From Variovorax sp. J22G73 (lineage in GTDB: Bacteria; Pseudomonadota; Gammaproteobacteria; Burkholderiales; Burkholderiaceae_C): a stretch of 64,000 nucleotides of DNA. Position numbers and translations under genes: made by a program. This document shows positions 53,401 to 62,729 of the stretch, in pieces. How positions within the stretch are numbered: position 1 is the stretch's first letter; every line of letters starts with the position of its first letter. The notes beneath the pieces are model-generated. The model did no database searches. It saw only the letters and a list, made by a program, of their open reading frames with translations, and was not told the origin of the DNA. The stretch covers positions 47,622-111,621 of the forward strand of contig NZ_JASZYK010000021.1 of assembly GCF_030317035.1 (NCBI RefSeq). The letters run 5' to 3'.

Positions 53401-56400
53401 AATGCATGGTCTCGATCCACGAACCAGCTTTCAGCGCACCCGTATCGCTGTCGAATCTGCCGAAGAAAATGTGTCCTGAAGCTGCTGCAGCGTTAGATAT
53501 CTCCACTATCCCGGCAGCGTCAATTGAGACGCTCAGACTGTCAGGGTCAACATTGCCCAAGATCTCAATGCGATCAGTCCCACCAGCGTCCTCGACGATC
53601 AAGCTCTCGTCAGGGAATTGGTACCGGTAGGTATCATTGCTTACGAGGCTGGAGTCGCGCGCGCTGTCGACCCCGGCACCACCGACGAAAGTATCGTTGC
53701 CCTCCCCACCGAACATCTCGTCGTCGCCGCTACCACCGTCGAGATAGTCGTTGCCGCCGAGGCCGTACAGGAAGTCGTTGCCGCCGCCGCCAATTAATTT
53801 GTCCGGGTTTTCGGAACCATACAAATCATCTCGCGCTGCGGTGCCCGTAGCGACCGCCACGACATCGCCGCTCGCCAAAGATGTTCCGTCCGCGAATTCG
53901 ATATTCTGAACAGCATTGCTTGAATTCGTAGGACTTCCGCCCAGGTAGAACGACTTCACCGTGACGGAGTCAGTGGTGCCTGCGATCTTGAACACCAAGT
54001 CATTCCCAACGCGCGTCACATCGATATCGCCCGGCGCAATGGAGGCCCCAAAGCGCAGGACATTGTCGTCCTCCGAACTGCCCCAAGCTGCGGCGCTGAT
54101 CTCGTCCTGTCCATCCCCTCGCTCGAAAAGATAGAGATTCTTGCCAACGCCGCCGTTCAAAGTGTCCTGTCCCGCACCTCCGATCAAAACGTCATCGCCG
54201 CCATCGCCGTACAACTGGTCGTTTCCTTCGCCGCCTATCAGCAGGTCGTCTCCGTGATACTGGATCGCAATTCCGGCAACATCAAACTGATCTCCATAGA
54301 TCACGTCGTCGCCGACGCCGCCTTCGAGAAGATCGCTCCCGCCACCGCCGAGTAAGAAATCGTTCCCTAGCCCACCGCTGAGCGTATCTGCGCCATGCCG
54401 ATTGCCGGGAATCCAGTTGGTGACATATCCCCCGTCGTTGTAGGTATCGGTATCGCCAAACATCGTGTCGTTGCCATCCCCGCCCACAAGGTCATCATCG
54501 GCGACTCCTCCTGTGAGACGGTCATCACCGCCTCCTCCAAAAAGCACATCGTTACCGCCGTCGGCATAAAAAGTAGATCCAACGAAATTGCCCCGCAGCA
54601 CGGCATCGGCACTCGGCACGTAGGCGCCGTCACCGGACAAGATGTCATTTCCATCGCCGCCTACCAAAAGATCGTCACCCTCTAGCCCGTTGAGGCCATC
54701 CACGCCTGCGCCGCCATACAGCGCGTCGCTGCCCTGCGATCCCAGCAACTGGTCGGACCCGTCTCCGCCATCCAGCAGGTCGCCGTTCAACGCGTCTAAA
54801 GGGTCATAGGACGTGTAGAAGCCCAAACCTGCAATCCAGTCAGCGCCGGCCAGAGACCCGTAAAGCCAGTCGTCGCCACTGCCTCCATCGAGAACGTCAC
54901 TTCCGTAACCGCCTCGGACGTTGTCATTGCCACCGCCCGCCGAGACATAATCCTCGTCGTTCGTACTCCATGAGTGAGAGACTTGGTTGTACCAAGCACC
55001 CACATTGACAAAGTCATTTCCACTACCCAGCACGATCTCATTGTTCGCGGAGGCGGCATTGATCCAGTGCGCAGTTGCGCTCAAGTCGGTGTAACTCGTT
55101 CCAGCAACAGTTGTAGGAGGGGGGTTGGCTCCCGCGGCACCCGGATTGCTGGTCCATACGTCAATGCCACCGGCTTCTGCGGACGGGGAGGCGGGAAGCC
55201 GAACTCCGGCCAGAACCAGGCCAAGATCGCCATTGCTAAAGTTTTGCACGGTGACACTGCCCTGTACCGTCTGGCGGTTTCCTGGTCCCTTCAACGACTT
55301 CGTGATCAAAAGATCACCCTTGCCACCGGCGCCAGGTTTCCAGATCAACGTAATTAACCCCGTACTGTCTCGCCAGACGTTGTCGGTCATCTTGCGAATC
55401 GTGCCGCTCAACGCTATTCCATCGAACTTCAGGCTGCCGTCGGCGTCTTCGACTACATCGTGGCCAAACTTGCCGTTAAAGATGTAGACGTCGTCGCCCG
55501 CGCCTCCGCGGAGTGTGTCCGCGCCAAGGCGCTTAGCACCCGTCGAACTACTCGAGGGAGTAGCCCCGCCGTCTAGGACGTTCTTTAAACCATTGCCAAT
55601 AATTAGGTCATTGCCCATTCCGCCAGTCGCGTCCTCAATCTCGCTTGCTTCGTAGATTGCAACGTTGTATTTGCCTGCGCCGACACCAATCGAACTGAAG
55701 TAGGCCTTTCCGGTGGTGAAGTCTGTCGCACGCAAATCGACTTCGTTGTCGGTGGTTGTATTGCTGGCGTCAATCTTGTCGTTCTCTCCGCCGTTATCTA
55801 TGAGAAGTCGACCTTCGTTGCTGTTAGAAAAAACGTAGGAATTCCCGCTACTGGCGTTCACGTTCTCCGTGAGCAAACCCATTGTCTGAAGACCCAAGGC
55901 ATCGAAGAGCATTGGGGTAATGGGCCGGAAGCTGCTTGAGACCGCTCCGTATGACATGACGGAGTATTGCTGCGTTCCGTATTCGCCCGGCAACGAGCCA
56001 TCGAGCGTCGGGTGCGATAGTCCGAGAACATGGCCAAATTCGTGGAACATCGCCGATAGGGCTTGGTCTGCGATAGCCCCTTGGGTTAGGCCCGTTATCG
56101 ACGTGTTAAGGAACACGTCTCCAAGGCGCGGATGGTCAGGAAGAGAACCTGGAGCGAAATTTCTGTTGTCTTCGCCTGACAAGCCAACGCGTACATCCGC
56201 AAGTGCGGGGTCAGTCACAAGTTCAAAAGTGACGTCGGCGTAAGTGGATTGCCACGCCTTTATTGCTTGATCGAAAACCGCTTGCCTCTGATCGGCCGAT
56301 ATAGCTGCGAAACCGTTCTGTATCAGCTTGGCATCGCGATACTCGGCTTGGATGTACTGAGTCCATTCCTGGCTCGCATTGTTTTGTGTGATCTGAGGAA

Positions 56401-56596
56401 AGTATTTAGCCCAGTAGGTTTCTAGTGAACCAGTCGCATAGTCCGGCGCGATATCCAAAAATGCCACTTTAATCGTCTGGCCATCCGCCACCTGTCGCCT
56501 CGGCTGAAGGCGGGTGACCTGATCAGCAATTTCCGTGCGGGTCAGCTGGCGAGATTGACCCGTCACTTGATCGACGACTGTCAGTAGCTTCTCCAT
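50483..56596 (-). CDS. RTX metalloprotease (M10-like), 2,037 aa
   Basis: The N-terminal ~220 residues form an M10-type peptidase with zinc motif HEFGHVLGLSH (H185, E186, H189, H195) and Met-turn YSVMSY (M214, Y216). An N-terminal extension of ~40 residues precedes the catalytic fold. A long RTX region follows, with classical GGxGxDxLx arrays (from ~residue 520) and six or seven ~81-aa units near the C-terminus. The final ~90 residues (DQLWFRQTGNNLEVSV ... NTVIAANWQ) are nearly the same as in the giant RTX protein and should be the type I secretion signal. The gene lies 19 bp after the Sel1-like gene in the transporter operon. Confidence 0.95.
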   Translation of the reverse strand: MEKLLTVVDQVTGQSRQLTRTEIADQVTRLQPRRQVADGQTIKVAFLDIAPDYATGSLETYWAKYFPQITQNNASQEWTQYIQAEYRDAKLIQNGFAAISADQRQAVFDQAIKAWQSTYADVTFELVTDPALADVRVGLSGEDNRNFAPGSLPDHPRLGDVFLNTSITGLTQGAIADQALSAMFHEFGHVLGLSHPTLDGSLPGEYGTQQYSVMSYGAVSSSFRPITPMLFDALGLQTMGLLTENVNASSGNSYVFSNSNEGRLLIDNGGENDKIDASNTTTDNEVDLRATDFTTGKAYFSSIGVGAGKYNVAIYEASEIEDATGGMGNDLIIGNGLKNVLDGGATPSSSSTGAKRLGADTLRGGAGDDVYIFNGKFGHDVVEDADGSLKFDGIALSGTIRKMTDNVWRDSTGLITLIWKPGAGGKGDLLITKSLKGPGNRQTVQGSVTVQNFSNGDLGLVLAGVRLPASPSAEAGGIDVWTSNPGAAGANPPPTTVAGTSYTDLSATAHWINAASANNEIVLGSGNDFVNVGAWYNQVSHSWSTNDEDYVSAGGGNDNVRGGYGSDVLDGGSGDDWLYGSLAGADWIAGLGFYTSYDPLDALNGDLLDGGDGSDQLLGSQGSDALYGGAGVDGLNGLEGDDLLVGGDGNDILSGDGAYVPSADAVLRGNFVGSTFYADGGNDVLFGGGGDDRLTGGVADDDLVGGDGNDTMFGDTDTYNDGGYVTNWIPGNRHGADTLSGGLGNDFLLGGGGSDLLEGGVGDDVIYGDQFDVAGIAIQYHGDDLLIGGEGNDQLYGDGGDDVLIGGAGQDTLNGGVGKNLYLFERGDGQDEISAAAWGSSEDDNVLRFGASIAPGDIDVTRVGNDLVFKIAGTTDSVTVKSFYLGGSPTNSSNAVQNIEFADGTSLASGDVVAVATGTAARDDLYGSENPDKLIGGGGNDFLYGLGGNDYLDGGSGDDEMFGGEGNDTFVGGAGVDSARDSSLVSNDTYRYQFPDESLIVEDAGGTDRIEILGNVDPDSLSVSIDAAGIVEISNAAAASGHIFFGRFDSDTGALKAGSWIETMHFADGTIWTIDEVRARALITTAGDDTTNSFETAEVIDGHAGNDTINSKDGNDTVFGGDGNDHLNGGGGDDMLFGNAGVDELQGGKGDDTLYGGAGDDGLSGYSGNDTYRYNLGDGKDTVWDDGDSSDPNRSGFDIVELGSNISLINVSDVELKADIIKFTFSDGGTLSIYSMYSTRADGTINRDNAIEEVRFADGTVWAWEQLREHVTTLRGDANGQTLTGSDRAEKIYGLEGNDELVGNGGDDSLYGGSGYDVLRGGDGSDLLSGDAGDDSLIGGLGDDVYIVDSAGDTVIEYLDEGFDLVQSSVSISVNSQHNAGVENLTLTGGASINATGNDLDNLIIGNGANNQLMGGDGNDTLNGGAGNDSMMGNLGDDTYLVNAAGDVITEVAGEGTDLVQSSVTYTLGANVENLVLTGTGTINGTGNAVANSLTGNAAANRLDGGAGADLMTGGAGNDVYVVDHVGDVILEVTGGGTDSVESSISYSLGAELEKLTLTGTSNTNATGNGLANALLGNTGVNRLDGGAGADSMTGGGGDDTYVVDNASDLTIEAASGGADFVEASLNWTLASEVENLTLTGAAALNGTGNALANVLRGNSGNNVLSGGAGSDSMIGGAGNDTYVVDAAGDVVAEQANEGTDLVQSSVSYALAANVENLTLTGTSAINGTGNTLNNVLTGNSANNTLTGGGGNDTLDGLGGVDTLSGGAGDDTYYVDNASDVVTELAGEGTDSVVSTLTHTLVANVENLRLNATGAINGTGNTLDNILYAGAGNNTLNGLGGVDTASYMYAGSAVTVSLASASAQTTGGSGSDTLQNIENLTGGSFNDTLTGNSAANVLDGGAGNDALIGGAGNDTYWLGRGSGSDTITENDATAGNADAAQFGSDIATDQLWFRQTGNNLEVSVIGTSDKFTLNNWYLGNQYHVERFRTSDGHTLSDSNVQNLVQAMASFSPPAAGQTTLPANYQSSLNTVIAANWQ
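50900..52600 (-). repeat. 243-bp RTX-unit repeats in the smaller RTX gene
   Basis: Six to seven units of the same ~81-aa type as in the giant RTX gene (VENLTLTG, GTGN, LTGNAANRLDGGAGAD, YVVD). Limits are approximate. Confidence 0.8.
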
Positions 56597-56615
56597 TCGA
56601 CGCTCCTTTGGTATA

Positions 56616-57458
56616 TCAGTAAGGTTGACTAAAGAACTGACTCAAACGCGAGCGCCACGGCTGGGTTCTGATATCTCTTACTCGATCAGCTTCGCTTTTG
56701 CTCTGTTCAACGCCGCGACCGCCGGCATAAAGTAGTTGTAACGTTCCGAGGGAGCTATCAGCGCAAGCGTTGTGCATTGCGATCTGACACCACTTGAACG
56801 CGGCTGCATCGTCTCTGGGTTGACCTCGTTCGGGATTGCCTTCCGCGGCGGCCCTGCAAAGCCATTCCTGAGCTGCTGCATTGCCGCCTTCTGCGGCTAT
56901 TTCCGCCCATTTGCGTGAAGTAGCATTAGGGAGCATTGCTTCCTCTACGCACTTGTCACCAATGGTCACGCCCCCTGCGCATGCGGTCGGTTTTGCATTG
57001 CCCCACCTCCCGTTGGTCAAATTCATCAGCTCTGTCGCTGCCCACGGATTGCCTTCTTCTGCAGCGGCAACCGCGCTGCGTAGATAAAGCTCGCGCGATA
57101 TCTCCCTTTGTCTGATTTGCGCGATTTCCCAGGATGCCGTCTTGCTCCCCTGCATTTGCGCTTTCTCTAACCACTGAATGTTGTAGCTTCGGTCCTCAGG
57201 GGCGTTCCACTTGCCATCGCGCGTTCTGCGCACCATTCCCAGTCGAAGCTGCGGCCCAACATCGCCGCGCTGCGCGAACCGCTCAAGGTTCCGAAGCTCG
57301 ACGAGGCTTCCCATCGTGTCAAACCGACTTCGGTTGCTCCAATCGGCCTCGCATGAGGTTCCGCCAGGTGTCGACTCCTGTCCGTTGGCAGGCAATAGAA
57401 GCGAGACATGGACGAGCGCAGTCGCTAAAGTTAAGAAAACTAGTTTGGTTGGTTTCAT
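56616..57458 (-). CDS. Exported Sel1-repeat-like protein
   Basis: The protein is 280 aa with a signal peptide (residues 1-26, LVFLTLATALVHVSLLLPANG). The mature part has repeated alpha-hairpins of Sel1/TPR type: NIQWLEKAQMQGSKTASWEIAQI, AAAEEGNPWAATELMNL, WAEIAAEGGNAAAQEWLCRAAAEGN and AAFKWCQIAMHNACADSSLGTLQLLYAGG. Six Cys suggest disulfides in the periplasm. It is placed between the HlyD-type gene (57 bp) and the RTX2 gene (19 bp), so it is probably a partner or chaperone of the exported protease. It parallels the 178-aa exported protein before the other RTX gene, though the two are unrelated. Confidence 0.8.
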   Translation of the reverse strand: MKPTKLVFLTLATALVHVSLLLPANGQESTPGGTSCEADWSNRSRFDTMGSLVELRNLERFAQRGDVGPQLRLGMVRRTRDGKWNAPEDRSYNIQWLEKAQMQGSKTASWEIAQIRQREISRELYLRSAVAAAEEGNPWAATELMNLTNGRWGNAKPTACAGGVTIGDKCVEEAMLPNATSRKWAEIAAEGGNAAAQEWLCRAAAEGNPERGQPRDDAAAFKWCQIAMHNACADSSLGTLQLLYAGGRGVEQSKSEADRVRDIRTQPWRSRLSQFFSQPY

Positions 57459-57515
57459 ATTGGTCTATGACGCAGTTGTCGACCCATGGACAGCACTGTG
57501 AGCCGGATGCCTCGC

Positions 57516-58985
57516 TTATCGCTCCCTCAGACTCTCGCTCGTAGCCCGTTGCACAGGACTAAGCAGAAATTCAATGATTCGGCGCTTCCCCGTTTTGATC
57601 TCCGCCGTGAGATTCATCCCTGGAGATAGCTTGATCGACCTGCCATCCACATCGATGGTTGTGTTGTTGAGGTTCAGCGTGACGGGAAAGATTGCCCCAC
57701 GCTTCTCGTCATTCACTGCATCTGCCGTCACGGTCTTCACCGTCGCGTTGACCGTGCCGTAGCGCGTGTATGGGAAGGTCTCCAGCTTGATCGTTGCTTC
57801 CTGGTTGGTGTTGACAAAGCCGATGTCCTTGTTGTCCAGCGTCACCTCGGCGGTCATCTGTGCGCCGTCTGGCACGATGACCATCAAGGGCTGTGCTTCT
57901 GTGACTACACCGCCGTCCGTGTGCGTAGCCAATTGCTGAACTGTGCCCGCTACCGGAGCCTTCAGAGTTGTCAGGCGTTCTCGCTGCCCGGCCTTGGCTA
58001 GATCTTGCGTTCCCTGCTGACGCTTGAGTTCGGCCGCCGCCTCACGTGTCCTCAAACTGTGCTTGGTCTCGGCGATATAAGCAGCCCGTGTGTTTTCGCT
58101 TTCCCTTAGCGTGGCATTCGCCTCAGCCAACCTTGCTCGCTGAGTGGCTAGGTCGCGCTCCAGTTCGATGCGTTCACGCGTGCGATCCTGGTTCGCGTGA
58201 CTGGACATGAAGCCTTGGTTGGCCAGTTGATGGAAGTCAGCTTCCCTTTGCTTGGCTATAGGCAACGTCGTTTCGAGCTTGGCAACCATCTCGCGTACTG
58301 TGGAAATCTCGGCTTGGCGGCGGTTGATTTCGGAGGCCGCCTTTGCGAGCTTGGCCGTGATGTCGCTCCACTCGTCAATCAGTTGTACGCGCGCTGAACT
58401 GAGATCAGGATCTGTCCAACCCGCCGGAACGCTTTTGCCCAACTCAGGGCTGCGAGCAGACGCATTGAGCGCTTGCAGCAACGCCCGCGTGCGTAGCACC
58501 TCCGACTGCATGGACTTCAATTGTTCATCGATGCTGGTCTTATCAGCGTTTGCACTCGTGGGATCGAGCTCGACCAGCGCCTGGCCCGCCTCAACGTGGT
58601 CGCCATCACGCACCAGTACGCGCTTGACAACGCTCACCTCCAGCGGCTGGATGATCTTGGTCCTCTCACTCACGATGATCTTGCCGGGCGCCACGGCCAC
58701 GATGTCAATCTGCCCGAAGATGGACCACGCTAACGCCATGACAAACAGTGCGATCAACGCGTACGCCAGGCGTCTCGGCGCTGGGTGCACGGGTGTGTCC
58801 TGCAAGCTCAACGCAGCGGGAAGAAAGGCTGCTTCGTCAGCCAGGCGCCGAGGCCCAGCGAGTTCGTGACGGTGCCTCCACGCGGCGTTGAAGATCGCGC
58901 GGTAACGGCCCAACAGCTCGAAGACCGGATGGCGAACGCTTGGCGCATTGGCGGCCGGCGTCGCAGTGGAGACGTCTGTCGTCAT
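57516..58985 (-). CDS. HlyD-type membrane fusion protein of the type I secretion system
   Basis: I use ATG 58985, which overlaps the transporter stop (ATGA), giving 489 aa; the upstream frame to 59042 is not needed. A cytoplasmic start of ~70 residues is followed by one TM (~73-93, LAYALIALFVMALAWSIFGQ). Next come a split barrel/lipoyl part (GKIIVSERTKIIQPLEVSVVKRVLVRDGDHVEAGQALVEL), a long coiled-coil hairpin (~170-350), the second lipoyl half (TTLKAPVAGTVQQLATHTDGGVV) and the conserved end MNLTAEIKTGKRRIIEFLLSPV. It links the ABC exporter to a TolC-type channel. Confidence 0.95.
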   Translation of the reverse strand: MTTDVSTATPAANAPSVRHPVFELLGRYRAIFNAAWRHRHELAGPRRLADEAAFLPAALSLQDTPVHPAPRRLAYALIALFVMALAWSIFGQIDIVAVAPGKIIVSERTKIIQPLEVSVVKRVLVRDGDHVEAGQALVELDPTSANADKTSIDEQLKSMQSEVLRTRALLQALNASARSPELGKSVPAGWTDPDLSSARVQLIDEWSDITAKLAKAASEINRRQAEISTVREMVAKLETTLPIAKQREADFHQLANQGFMSSHANQDRTRERIELERDLATQRARLAEANATLRESENTRAAYIAETKHSLRTREAAAELKRQQGTQDLAKAGQRERLTTLKAPVAGTVQQLATHTDGGVVTEAQPLMVIVPDGAQMTAEVTLDNKDIGFVNTNQEATIKLETFPYTRYGTVNATVKTVTADAVNDEKRGAIFPVTLNLNNTTIDVDGRSIKLSPGMNLTAEIKTGKRRIIEFLLSPVQRATSESLRER

Positions 58986-61222
58986 ACCCCGGCCCCCACT
59001 CCTGCGCCCTCTGTGGGTAAGCCACCATCTTGCATTGCCCACAAGTGGGCATAGATGCCATTGGGCCGCGTCAACAAGGTCTCGTGGGTTCCGCCCTCGA
59101 CGATCCTCCCCTTGTCCATGACGATGATTCGGTCTGCCCGCCGCACCGCGCTCAGTCGGTGGGCAATGATGAAGACCGTTCGCCCCTTGCAGATTTGGGC
59201 CATGTTGCGTTGCACGATGGCTTCGCTCTCATAGTCCAACGCACTTGTCGCTTCGTCGAAGATCAGGATGCGCGGTTGGGTGAACAGGGCCCGTGCAATG
59301 GCGATTCGCTGGCGCTGCCCTCCTGAGAGGCTTGCACCTTGCTCACCGACCACAGTGTCGTAACCCTCAGGCAGTTCGCTGATGAACTCATGCGCCCCGG
59401 CCAGCCGGGCCGCATGAATAATGGCTTCAAGCGGAGCGGCTGGGTCTACGATGGCTATGTTCTCTCGCACGCTGCGATTGAAGAGCGTGTTCTCCTGCAA
59501 GACGACACCCACTTGCCTCCTGAGCTGTGCCGCGTCTATGAGGCTGATGTCTATGCCGTCGACCAGCAGCCGGCCTTGCTCGGGCGAGTACAGGCGCTGG
59601 ATCAGCTTGGTTAGAGTGCTCTTGCCGGAGCCAGAGCGCCCAACGATGCCGATGACTTCGCCGGGCCTCACATCGAGGCTGACGCCATTGAGCACCGGTG
59701 AAGCCTCAGGACGGTACCGGAAGGTCAGGTTGTCCAGCGTGACGCGGCCCTTGAGGGCCGGCAGCTGAGCAGCTGTGCTCGGCGGGACTTCGGTGCGAGT
59801 GTTCAGGATGTCGCCCAAGCGCGCCATCGAAATGCCGGTCTGCTGGAAGTCGGTCCACAGCTGCGCCATACGCATGATGGGCTGGGACACGCGTTGGGCG
59901 AACATGTTGAAGGCGACAAATTGGCCGACCGTCATGTCGTTGTTCATCACGAGATGTGCGCCGTACCAAAGAGTGGCGGCATTGACGAGCTTGCCAATAA
60001 GGTTGACTCCCTCGTGGGCCCAGCTCGCCAAGTTCTGCGTTCTGAAGCTGGCGGAGACATATGCCGCGAGTTGGTTGTCCCATCGGCGTCCGAACGCCGG
60101 CTCTAGTGCGGTGGCCTTCACGGTCTGGATGGCGCTGACGGTCTCCACTAGCATGGCCTGGTTCTCCGCTCCGCGGGCGAACTTCTCATCCAGGCGACGG
60201 CGCAAGATGGGAACAACAGCCAGGCTCAGACCAAAATACAGCGGCATGCTCACGAGCACGATCAAGGTCAGCGGCACGCTATAGAACAGCATGACGGCTA
60301 CAAAGACCAGGGAGAAGACAACGTCGAGCAGCACGGTGAGCGCGTTGCCCGTAAGGAAACTGCGGATGTTCTCGAGTTCGCGCACTCTGGCCACAGAATC
60401 ACCGACGCGTCGAGCCTGGAAGTACGCCAGGGGCAACTGCACGAGGTGGCGAAACAGCCGTGCGCCAAGCTCGACGTCGATGCGGTTCGTGGTGTGACTG
60501 AAGACGTAACTGCGCAAGCCATTGAGCAACGACTCGAAGACGACTACGACCAGCAGACCGATCACGAGCACGTCGAGCGTGGTCATCCCGCGATGCACCA
60601 GCACCTTGTCCATCACGACCTGGAAGAACAACGGACTGACCAGCGCGAAAAGCTGCAGGATGAAAGAGATGAAAAGCACTTCGCCTAGCAGCTTGCGATG
60701 CTTGACCAGGCTGGGAATGAACCAGGAGAAGTCGAACTTGGCGAGTTCGCCTGCGAGGCTGGCGCGGCTGGCGATGAGAATGAGTCGTCCAGTCCAATGG
60801 GCGGCAAAGACGTCCAGCGGCTCGATCACAGGCCGTGCACTGTCTGCCGCAGGATCTTGAAGAAGGACGCGTTGCGTGTCGCATTGAGCAAGAATCACGA
60901 ACCGATCGCTACCGTCTTCGTTGCGCATCACAGCCAAGGCAGGTAATGGCGTTAACGATAGACGCTCGATGGTGTTCTGGGAGGACTTGGCTCTAAGCCC
61001 CAGGTGCTTCGCCGCCAGAATCAGTGTCGCGGCGTTAGGGACCTCTGACAACGAAAGGCCCAGTTGGTGCGCCAGCAAAGGCGCATCCGCTGAGACCTGA
61101 TGAAAGCGCGCAATGGTGCACAGGGCGACGAGCGCCGGCGCAGCAGCAAAGCCTGATTCGACCGCTTTTCGTGGCGCGCCATCATCTCCGTGCTGTTGCA
61201 CGACCGTCTCCACCACTCCCAT
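58982..61222 (-). CDS. Type I secretion ABC transporter (HlyB-type, C39-like domain)
   Basis: The protein is 746 aa in three parts. The N-terminal ~150 residues are a C39 peptidase-like domain in which the catalytic Cys is missing (FAAAPALVALCTIARFHQ), as in HlyB-type exporters of uncleaved RTX proteins. A six-TM domain follows (~190-470). The nucleotide-binding domain carries Walker A GIVGRSGSGKST, signature LSGGQRQR, Walker B ILIFDEATSALD and the IIAHRLS His switch. It exports the RTX proteins using ATP. It is the first gene of the operon ABC-HlyD-Sel1-RTX2. Confidence 0.96.
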   Translation of the reverse strand: MGVVETVVQQHGDDGAPRKAVESGFAAAPALVALCTIARFHQVSADAPLLAHQLGLSLSEVPNAATLILAAKHLGLRAKSSQNTIERLSLTPLPALAVMRNEDGSDRFVILAQCDTQRVLLQDPAADSARPVIEPLDVFAAHWTGRLILIASRASLAGELAKFDFSWFIPSLVKHRKLLGEVLFISFILQLFALVSPLFFQVVMDKVLVHRGMTTLDVLVIGLLVVVVFESLLNGLRSYVFSHTTNRIDVELGARLFRHLVQLPLAYFQARRVGDSVARVRELENIRSFLTGNALTVLLDVVFSLVFVAVMLFYSVPLTLIVLVSMPLYFGLSLAVVPILRRRLDEKFARGAENQAMLVETVSAIQTVKATALEPAFGRRWDNQLAAYVSASFRTQNLASWAHEGVNLIGKLVNAATLWYGAHLVMNNDMTVGQFVAFNMFAQRVSQPIMRMAQLWTDFQQTGISMARLGDILNTRTEVPPSTAAQLPALKGRVTLDNLTFRYRPEASPVLNGVSLDVRPGEVIGIVGRSGSGKSTLTKLIQRLYSPEQGRLLVDGIDISLIDAAQLRRQVGVVLQENTLFNRSVRENIAIVDPAAPLEAIIHAARLAGAHEFISELPEGYDTVVGEQGASLSGGQRQRIAIARALFTQPRILIFDEATSALDYESEAIVQRNMAQICKGRTVFIIAHRLSAVRRADRIIVMDKGRIVEGGTHETLLTRPNGIYAHLWAMQDGGLPTEGAGVGAGV

Positions 61223-61714
61223 TTTTGGTCCCCAGATTATCTTTTTGAAACATCAAGATACCTGAGTAGGAGCTGACTGACAAGAAAAGCTTGCGGCTCG
61301 GCGCTCTTGCGCACCTTGTTGAAAATCAAAGTTCTCAAAAGAGCCCGCGCAGCTTCGCAAGATCGTCAATTTTCATCGACTCTCCCACTAGAGTCTCAAT
61401 TTATGAGGCTCTCAAGCGCCCGGCTGATTTCGCCTCCGCATGACTCATGCCTGCGCTTCCTGGGATTTCGAACAACCTAGACTTCCTGCTCGATGGCAAC
61501 AAGCCTTGCCGAAGATCGCGACGTCTTGTCGAGCGGACGATGCTCTCAGCCTGCGTACGGGTACGCTTGCGCAAGGGGGCAGTGGGCACGGCAGAGGCAG
61601 CAGCACCACCTTGGTAAACACCCCGACAATCCCAACACCTTCCACCTTCTGCACAGCGGGCACTCGGCCCCTTGTCGCGTGACACATACGACGCACACGT
61701 CGTCGCGACGGCGT
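61223..61714 (-). other. Intergenic stretch upstream of the secretion operon
   Basis: About 490 bp without a convincing gene. It should contain the promoter of the secretion operon. I see no repeat or RNA gene. Confidence 0.5.
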
Positions 61715-62729
61715 TCACCTTAGACGCGACAGCCAAGCTTCGTTGGGCGCCTCTTTTGCCAAACGCAGACCTGAGCGCTCGATAATTTTTTGCACCTCGG
61801 GCAACTTGAGGACAGAACATGCCTCGACTTTAGGCACAAAGACACGTCGAGAGGTGACTAAATATTCTGCGAAATGCCGAATGCCCCAAGGCCAATGATT
61901 GAATCTGTTTTGCTCGATCGGCGACCACAGGACACCATACTGTCGAGTCCACACCTCGGGCAGCGGCTGCCGCACCACCTCGACGACCAATACACCGCAC
62001 ACGGCTCCAACATAGGCTGCTGCAGGACCTGCGACGAGTTGCTCAACGACGCGCGAAAGACCCCGCAAATCGTTGACCAAGGTGCCGCCAAGCAATTCGT
62101 CCGAAGTCAACAGGCTCCAGAACCTTGGAATGGTCCTGCCTGGGGTCCGCCAGCATCTGCCAGTAACAACCTTTCACGTGATTCCACGCGTCACGGTAAG
62201 CGATACGGCCCCAGCCGATGCGCGCCATGCGCACAGGCTCAGGCCACAAGGCGGGCACGAGATGCCACGGCTGCCAGCCGCCGCCCTGGGACCAGACTTC
62301 GATCGACTCCAGAGGGATGCCCCCTTCTCGAAATTCCTCCTCGGCCTCCGCTGCAGCACGGGTTGCTTCGATCGTCCAGATCATGTCTGCCTTGCCCACA
62401 AGAGCGTCATCTTCTGCAAAGGACCAGCCGTAGAACACTTGATGCAACGTATGCACACTGACACGCAAGAGGATCGACACGTCATTGCCGCCTCGGTTCA
62501 TCTTCCATTCTCTTCGAGCGATTTCCTCATTGATCCAAAAGCAGATTCGATAAATACCGTGACCATCGGGCTTGCGGCGCAATGCCTGAAAAAGTGGCTT
62601 GTGAGGCGAGCGCTTTGGATCGTTGTCCCAGCGTCTAGCACCGAAGTCGCCTTCCAGCGAGCGCAAGCCGTGCAGGTTGTCAAAACGGTATCGGTACTCA
62701 GGATCAGGATCGGTCGACGCGGCTGTCAT
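61715..62729 (-). pseudogene. Trp-rich unknown protein of the E1/JAB module, frameshifted
   Basis: The reading begins at ATG 62729, overlapping the JAB stop by ATGA (MTAASTDPDPEYRYRFDNLHGLR...). It runs ~205 good residues rich in Trp (WSQGGGWQPWHLVPALWPEP; MARIGWGRIAYRDAW). Near 62110-62130 the natural continuation moves to another frame (TIPRFWSLLTSDELLGGTLV), which reads on to 61715 as VFVPKVEACSVLKLPEVQKI. The simplest reading is one ~335-aa gene with a frameshift. Two overlapping genes, 62043-62729 and 61715-62110, are the alternative. No known domain; it accompanies E1 and JAB genes, so a substrate or partner role is possible. Confidence 0.6.
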
